33,872 nt of DNA, from contig CAJNDS010002088.1 in the NCBI GenBank assembly GCA_905221605.1, forward strand, positions 658,001 to 691,872. The letters are read 5' to 3'. The notes beneath the pieces are model-generated. The model searched no databases. It was not told the DNA's origin and worked only from the letters and a program-made list of their open reading frames with translations. Numbering within the stretch: the stretch's first letter is position 1; the number at the start of each line of letters is the position of its first letter. Of this stretch, positions 29,503 through 33,872 are shown piece after piece. The position numbers and the translations under genes were made by a program. The DNA comes from Symbiodinium natans (Eukaryota; Sar; Dinophyceae; Suessiales; Symbiodiniaceae).

Positions 29503-29598
29503 TGTAAACGTGCCTTTCTCGAAGCCTTCCATGCGGGTTTCTGGTTTAGCGCCCTAGGGCTTTATGGGATTCATGTTCTACGCGGCTTGGTGGCCCAG
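29503..29598 (+). CDS. candidate exon, hydrophobic
   Basis: AFLEAFHAGFWFSALGLYGI then HVLRGLVAQ, just before a diverged MITE E (29606-29695), into which the longer ORF runs. Unknown. Confidence 0.35.
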
Positions 29599-29605
29599 TT
29601 GTGCC

Positions 29606-29695
29606 CTTTACCCTTTTTTGCTTATGGGTTCCCTTATAGAATAACCAACCCCAAAAAGGGTGCTCTTATTATACTATGGATACCGGGCTACCAAG
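29606..29695. mobile_element. MITE family E, diverged
   Basis: gccctttacccttttttgct, gggttcccttatagaataac, aaaagggtgctcttattata. 29696-29880 holds a further E-like fragment and no gene. Confidence 0.5.
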
Positions 29696-29889
29696 GCGGT
29701 TAGGGCTGAGTGTTTACAGGTAGGTTCCCAAGCAACTCCAGAATACAAGGGGGCCTTTTTGTGGTTTTCACTCGCTGATTAGGTTTGTTCAGGAGCCTAA
29801 CCCCAAAGAAGCGCATACGGGTGCTACGTCACTCCTAGAAAAGTGCTGCCTTAGCATGAATGGTAACCTTTATTTAGTGCCAGCATTAG

Positions 29890-30036
29890 TATTGAGGGCC
29901 GTAAACAACTATGGTATCTATACCTACAACCTTGTTTTGGGTACTTATAACCCTACCTACAACTACCCATGAACCTCCAAGTAGTAGCCCTAAACCCTAA
30001 ACCCTAAAACGCTCTACCTGTACATGAACCTCCAAG
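29890..30036. mobile_element. MITE family D and a solo D end
   Basis: tggtatctatacctacaacc ... acttataaccctacctacaa ... ccatgaacctccaagta, three CCCTAAA units, then a second terminus tacatgaacctccaagtaca. Confidence 0.6.
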
Positions 30037-30067
30037 TACACCACGGACTTTCTTCCTTGCCGATCAG

Positions 30068-30131
30068 GAGAGCGGACTTCGGCGACGGACCGACGACAGG
30101 GTCAAGGACGATGTGCCGCAGTTGCTCAGGG
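30068..30131 (+). CDS. exon, donor is GTTTAGGG
   Basis: Acceptor tttcttccttgccgatcag|GAG with a pyrimidine tract; ESGLRRRTDDRVKDDVPQLL then R G|GTTTAGGG. Charged, protein-like. The frame is open upstream to TPRTFFLADQ as well. Unknown. Confidence 0.52.
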
Positions 30132-30300
30132 GTTTAGGGTTTAGGGTTTAGGGTTTAGGGTTTAGGGTCTAGTGTTTAGAGCTCCTCAGCGATAATGTTT
30201 GCTTGGAGGTTCGTGGTTCAGGTTGTGGAGTTTTGTTGTTTAGGGTTTAGGGTGGCCAGAATGTGGAGTTGGGTTTAGGGACGGGTGTGGGGTTAGGCTG
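30132..30300. repeat. TTTAGGG array and decay
   Basis: Five clean units from the donor, then decayed sequence with a D-like ttggaggttcgtggttcag. Confidence 0.9.
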
Positions 30301-30760
30301 TACGAAATGGATGTTTTTGGTAGTTCTCTACCAACAGTAGGTTTTAAATATAAGATTACATGTGTATATATATATACATATGTATTTATTTATGTGTTCA
30401 TTGATTTGCTTGTTTGTTTGTATCTAGACATGTACAGTCCAGTTTTGATGTCTGGACTATATGGTGATGATGTTTGGCAATGCGTGTGGCCGCTTCTGCG
30501 CATGCCTCGAGATTCCTACACCTCTGAATGAAGGAAGCTTGCGAGTTAGGATTTACGGTTTCGGGATTAGGGCTTTAGGGCTTCAGGGTGTTGGGGTTAA
30601 GGGAGGTTTACGGATTCAGACTTTAGGGCTTGGGATACGAATTAAAAAAACTAGCTGAAGTATAGGGCATTGGGGTCTCTTCGGTTAAGAATGGAGACGT
30701 GAGCCCACTACCCCTTAACTAAGGAATATACAGTAGTTCAGAATCTAACCCAAAGCCCTA
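30301..30760. other. AT-rich then decayed repeats
   Basis: Contains gtatatatatatacatatgt; the ORF 30307-30531 is mostly this tract. A family F half-element is at 30710 (ccccttaactaaggaatata). No accepted gene. Confidence 0.4.
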
Positions 30761-30801
30761 AGCCATAAACCCTAAACCCCAAGCCCTTTGTCTTCCACCA
30801 G

Positions 30802-30890
30802 GACCTGGAAGAGAAGGTCGAGAGAATGTGCCAGAACTTCGAGTATGGCCCAGCTGTGCAGGCGGCCTTCCAGGCTCTGGCAGATTTTTG
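30802..30890 (+). CDS. exon, helical protein
   Basis: Acceptor cctttgtcttccaccag|G; DLEEKVERMCQNFEYGPAVQ then AAFQALADF, donor TG|GTGTATAT at 30891. CCCTAAA units end a few bases before the pyrimidine tract, and a poly-T/poly-G MITE A-like end follows (30905-30976). Phase 0 in, 2 out. Unknown family. Confidence 0.55.
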
Positions 30891-30904
30891 GTGTATATAT
30901 ATAT

Positions 30905-30935
30905 ATATTTTTTTTTTGTTTCTTTACTTTTGTTT

Positions 30936-30974
<39 letters not shown>

Positions 30975-30990
30975 GCGGGTGGGGGGGTAT
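30905..30990. repeat. poly-T/poly-G composite tract
   Basis: T14 then about 30 G, like the right ends of MITE A at 2841 and 6590. Confidence 0.85.
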
Positions 30991-31137
30991 AGGGTTCCGT
31001 ACACCCCCGACCCGGCACATCACTTCTGAGCTCAGACGCCGCAATCCGAATCCCTTTAAGTCCCCAAATCCAACGCCCTCGACACCTGCCTCTTTGAATA
31101 TGCCTATGAGTCATGAAGGCGAAACTACAAAAGGACC

Positions 31138-31182
31138 CTAAACCCTAAACTCTAAACCCTAAACCCTAAACCCTAAACCCTG
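31138..31182. repeat. CCCTAAA array
   Basis: Six units. Confidence 0.95.
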
Positions 31183-31193
31183 TTTATTGCTAG

Positions 31194-31290
31194 GTCATCC
31201 CGGCAGCTGCCAAAGACCATGAGATCATCCGAGTGTCAGGAACACGGAATCCCATACCATCCCCGCCACAACTGCCCCCCCCCAACCCCA
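31194..31290 (+). CDS. candidate exon
   Basis: Acceptor ctgtttattgctag|G; VIPAAAKDHEIIRVSGTRNP then Pro-rich. The phase-2 frame (SSRQLPKTMRSSECQEHGIP) would join the exon at 30802 directly. One of the two is probably coding. Confidence 0.42.
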
Positions 31291-31380
31291 AATTGAGGCC
31301 TAAGGAGCTTCATTTGGGCCTGATGTCTGTGTGGTTTATGTGGGCCTTTATGTTGTGTGGGTGGTGGTTAGAGTTAAGGC

Positions 31381-31428
31381 AACCCTAAACCCTAAACCCT
31401 AAACCCTATACCCTATACCCTAAACCTA
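31381..31428. repeat. CCCTAAA/CCCTATA array
   Basis: Six units ending at an acceptor cctatag. Confidence 0.93.
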
Positions 31429-31431
31429 TAG

Positions 31432-31550
31432 AACCCCGGAGAAGGCCTCCCCAAGCCAAAGAAAGAACCACACATCCGGCCGCAGGCTGGCGAGGGCCCT
31501 GAGGAGCCCCAGTTCCTGCCAAGAAAAGGCTGGCGAACGGCTACCAGCCA
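31432..31550 (+). CDS. Pro/Lys-rich exon, ends at array
   Basis: Acceptor taaacctatag|A; NPGEGLPKPKKEPHIRPQAG then EGPEEPQFLPRKGWRTATS. It ends CA|GTAGGGTTTAGGG (donor) or, unspliced, CAG TAG where the stop comes from the array. Between C and G arrays. Disordered basic segment of unknown family. Confidence 0.48.
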
Positions 31551-31828
31551 GTAGGGTTTAGGGTTTAGGGTTTAGGGTTTAGGGTTTAGGGTTTAGGGTT
31601 TAGGGTTTAGGGTTTAGGGTTTAGGGTTTAGGGTTTAGGGTTTAGGGTTTAGGGTTTAGGGTTTAGGGCTAGGGTTTAGGGTTTGGGGTTTAGGGTTTAG
31701 GGTTTTTAAGGTTTAGGGTTTAGGGTTTTGCGGTTTTTAAGGTTTAGGGTTCAGGGTTTAGGGTTTAGGGTTTAGGTTTAGGGTTACGGTTTAGGGTTTA
31801 GGGTTTGGGGTTTAGGGTTTAGGGCTCC
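31551..31828. repeat. long TTTAGGG array
   Basis: About 17 perfect units, then mixed TTTTTAAGG, TTTGCGG and TTTGGGG variants. Confidence 0.96.
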
Positions 31829-31830
31829 GA

Positions 31831-31875
31831 GGCCAGTGCCCCGTACTTCACGAAGCAAGATGATGGCCTTATGCT
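31831..31875 (+). CDS. candidate exon
   Basis: Acceptor ggctccgag|G; ASAPYFTKQDDGLMLMFLF. It then runs into G-rich sequence (31896-31916). Unknown. Confidence 0.35.
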
Positions 31876-32043
31876 TATGTTTTTATTTGTTTGGCGGGGG
31901 GTGGGCGGGGGGGAGAGGTGCCACTGGAATAGTCTGTACTTGAGAGGTGATGGGCTGTCTGTGGTGTGGCGTTCGGGACTCAAAACCCTAAACCCCAAAC
32001 TCCAAACCCTAAACCCTAAACCGTGGGGCTTATCAACTTCTAG

Positions 32044-32066
32044 GTGCCCAAACCGGACCCTCAAGG
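32044..32066 (+). CDS. micro-exon, donor is GTTTAGGG
   Basis: Acceptor tatcaacttctag|G; VPKPDPQ then GG|GTTTAGGG. 23 nt; short enough to be chance, but both sites fit the pattern and it lies between C and G arrays. Confidence 0.35.
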
Positions 32067-32345
32067 GTTTAGGGTTTAGGGCTTTGGGGGACTAGGGGGT
32101 TTAGGGGGTTTAGGGGGTTTAGGGTTAGGGCTTAGGGTTTAGGGTTTAGGGCTTAGGGTTCAGGTAGGGTTTGGAAAGTTTGGAGTTTAGGGTAAACCCT
32201 CCTTCCTAAATCCAAGGCTAGGGTTTAAGGGCTAAGAGCTTAGCGTTTAGGGGTTTAGGGCTTGGGGGCCTTTACCTTCCCCCCCCCCCCCCCAAAAAAA
32301 AACAAAACCCTAAGGCGCTAAGCTTGGGGCTGTCAATGTTTTGAA
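32067..32345. repeat. degenerate G-strand array and C15A9 tract
   Basis: TTTAGGG, TTTAGGGGG and GGGCTTA variants to about 32260, then C15 followed by A9 (32280-32303). No gene. Confidence 0.85.
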
Positions 32346-32349
32346 AATT

Positions 32350-32547
32350 TCAAGGTTAAACCCTAAACCCTTAACCCTTAATCCTAACCCCTGCCCCCTA
32401 AACCGTGAACCCTAAACCCTAAACCCTAAACCCTAAACCCTAAACCCTAAACCCTAAACCCTAAACCCTAAACCCTAAACCCTAAACCCTAAACCCTAAA
32501 CCCTAAACCCTAAACCCTAAACCCTAAACCCTAAACCCTAAACCCTA
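32350..32547. repeat. long CCCTAAA array
   Basis: Degenerate at the left, then about 20 perfect units. Confidence 0.97.
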
Positions 32548-32568
32548 GGCTTGGTCCCCATGCCGCAG

Positions 32569-32628
32569 GCTTTAACATGCTCCAGTTCCAGCGAAGCGGC
32601 ACTGGCCTTGCCCACAGCGTTTCGGGGC
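32569..32628 (+). CDS. exon between telomere arrays
   Basis: Acceptor gtccccatgccgcag|GC; FNMLQFQRSGTGLAHSVSG, donor C|GTAGGCTTTAGG at 32629, which reads into a TTTAGGC array. Phase 1 in, 1 out, length 60. Unknown family. Confidence 0.52.
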
Positions 32629-33285
32629 GTAGGCTTTAGGCTTTAGGCTTTAGGCTTTAGGCTTTAGGGTTTAGGGTTTAGGGTTTAGGGTTTAGGGTTT
32701 AGGGTTTAGGGTTTAGGGTTTAGGGCTCAGGGCTTTAGGGCTTAGGGCTTTAGGGCTTTAGGGCTTTAGGGCTTTAGGGCTTTAGGGCTTTAGGGCTTTA
32801 GGGCTTTAGGGCTTTAGGGCTTTAAGGGCTTTAGGGCTTGAAGGGCTTTAGGGCTTTAGGGCTTTAGGGCTTTAGGGCTTTAGGGGCTTAGGGCTTTAGG
32901 GGCTTAGGGCTTTAGGGGTTTAGGGCTTTAGGGCTTTAGGGCTCTAGGGCTTTAGGGCTTTAGGGCTTTAGGGCTTTAGGGCTTTAGGGGCTTTAGGGCT
33001 TTAGGGCTTTAGGGGTTTAGGGCTTTAGGGGTTTAGGGTTTAGGGCTTTAGGGCTTCAGGGCTTTAGGGCTTTAGGGCTTTAGGGCTTTAGGGCTTTAGG
33101 GCTTTAGGGGCTTTAGGGCTTTAGGGCTTTAGGGCTTTAGGGCTTTAGGGTTTAGGGCTTTAGGGCTTCAGGGCTTTAGGGCTTTAGGGCTTCAGGGCTT
33201 TAGGGCTTTAGGGCTTTAGGGCTTTAAGGGCTTTAGGGCTTTAGGGCTTTAGGGGTTTAGGGGCTTTAGGGGTTTAGGGGTGAAG
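32629..33285. repeat. array with three unit types, GGGCTTTA octamers
   Basis: Five TTTAGGC heptamers, about nine TTTAGGG heptamers, then some 60 octamers TTTAGGGC with TTCAGGGC and TTTAGGGG variants. The sharp changes of unit length point to local unequal exchange or slippage after seeding. Confidence 0.97.
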
Positions 33286-33287
33286 GT

Positions 33288-33355
33288 CTTGAAGTGGTTG
33301 AGGAGTTGAATGGTTTGAAGAGTCTAGGAGTCGGGGGGGTCCCTAGAGTCCCTTA
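33288..33355 (+). CDS. candidate exon end
   Basis: Frame GEGLEVVEELNGLKSLGVGG then VPRVP, TAA. No clear acceptor. Weak. Confidence 0.25.
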
Positions 33356-33376
33356 AATCCCCAAATGCCCTGAGTC

Positions 33377-33449
33377 CTGAGTCCCCATCCAAAAAAGCAT
33401 CTCGCCCTCCACCTCGTTACATCCAAAACCCCTGAGCCCTAAACCCTAA
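33377..33449 (+). CDS. candidate terminal exon
   Basis: PESPSKKASRPPPRYIQNP then TGA. Basic, Pro-rich tail; acceptor not clear. Confidence 0.28.
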
Positions 33450-33482
33450 ACCCTAAACCCTAAACCCTAAACCCCAAACCCC
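33435..33482. repeat. CCCTAAA array
   Basis: Six units. Confidence 0.95.
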
Positions 33483-33554
33483 TTGGGCCCCTGAAAATCT
33501 CAAGTGCCTAAGCACCGCAACGCTAATTCTCAAGTTGGGGTTCGAATAACTTCG

Positions 33555-33665
33555 GAACCAGAGTAGGCCCGTTTGCCCCTTTTTAGGGTTTAGGTTCCCT
33601 TAGAAGCCTTTTTAAACCAAAAGGGCACCCTGTGTACTCCTGGGATACTCTTGGGTCTAGCAAAG
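33555..33665. mobile_element. MITE family E copy
   Basis: gtttgcccctttttagggtt, taggttcccttagaagcctt, aaaagggcaccctgtgtact. Confidence 0.6.
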
Positions 33666-33737
33666 TATGCTTGCTCGTCTTGTTCGTTGTTCCGAAAATG
33701 GGTGCAGTGTTCAAGAGTATAGGCTAACTCTACACCT

Positions 33738-33872
33738 CAAACCCGAAACCCTAAAACCTAAACCCTAAACCCTAAACCCTAAACCCTAAACCCTAAACCC
33801 TAAACCCTAAACCCTAAACCCTAAACCCTAAACCCTAAACCCGAAACCATAAACCCTAAACCCTAAACCCTA
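33738..33872. repeat. CCCTAAA array to window end
   Basis: About 18 units, cut by the window edge. Orientation alone does not show a chromosome end: identical arrays lie throughout. Confidence 0.97.

Noticed and set aside
30307-30531. 74-codon ORF with Tyr/Ile-rich hydrophobic core
   Set aside because: The core is an AT microsatellite-like tract (gtatatatatatac); no splice signals or family support.
30758-31141. Four overlapping ORFs with Pro/Lys or Phe/Gly runs
   Set aside because: They come from the T14G30 tract; only the exon 30802-30890 upstream of it is kept.
1-33872. Window as a chromosome end or subtelomere
   Set aside because: Arrays occur in both orientations every few hundred bases with exons between them, and MITE and paralogue comparisons show insertions at internal sites. 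A true end would show one long array in one orientation. I cannot exclude that the contig lies near an end.
1-33872. CRISPR array
   Set aside because: The short repeats are telomere units or minisatellites with no constant-length spacers, and no cas genes are present.
1-33872. Apicomplexan (Eimeria-type) origin
   Set aside because: Eimeria also has interstitial TTTAGGG-like repeats, but I see no CAG-repeat coding tracts, whereas GC/GA donors, AG|G acceptors and the KH protein type point to a dinoflagellate. Not strictly excluded.
1-33872. tRNA, rRNA or snRNA genes
   Set aside because: No tRNA A/B box pair with cloverleaf or rRNA core sequence noticed by eye; a covariance-model search would be needed to be sure.

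Overview
The window looks like nuclear DNA of an alveolate alga, most likely a dinoflagellate. This rests on several features together: plant/dinoflagellate-type telomere heptamers (TTTAGGG/CCCTAAA) throughout, tiny exons in long introns, introns that appear to start with GC or GA as well as GT, an AG|G acceptor context at almost every supported exon, and a KH-domain protein of a type I recognise from dinoflagellates. The species cannot be named from the sequence. I see no rRNA, tRNA, CRISPR array or bacterial operon.

Layout. Short unique islands of about 50-300 bp alternate with dozens of interstitial telomere-like arrays in both orientations. At no fewer than 15 places the order is C-strand array, exon-like island, G-strand array. 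That order is its own reverse complement, so for a gene on either strand the introns tend to open with GTTTAGGG repeats and close with CCCTAAA repeats before the AG. Between arrays lie short inverted-repeat elements (MITE-like). I sort them by eye into families A to K; they are nested in and interrupted by telomere arrays.

Genes. The best gene is a split UPF0047/YjbQ-family gene on the + strand, exons from 8794 to 18424, 3' end complete (motifs HTTTAITINE, YEHN, NAHSHLL, LGQWQ, LDGPR). It is assembled from six small exons whose reading phases agree; its N-terminal exons and probably one middle segment are missing. Its longest intron holds a second + strand gene (11782-12694), a KH-domain protein in a block of about 2.7 kb free of heptamer arrays. 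A third phase-consistent model is a three-exon 3' gene end on the - strand (22297-21751); one of its introns is 57 nt made only of telomere-like heptamers. Some forty further exon-like islands carry a plausible frame and often an AG|G acceptor, but I cannot join them into genes, and in several both strands read equally well; their confidence is kept low.

Most long open frames here are not genes. Heptamer arrays translate without stops as GFRV-type or LNPKPQT-type peptides, and these artefacts account for many apparent ORFs. The most interesting proposal is that telomere-like repeats and MITEs act here as intron-forming or intron-bounding sequence: they supply splice sites, and their inverted arrangement could fold each intron.
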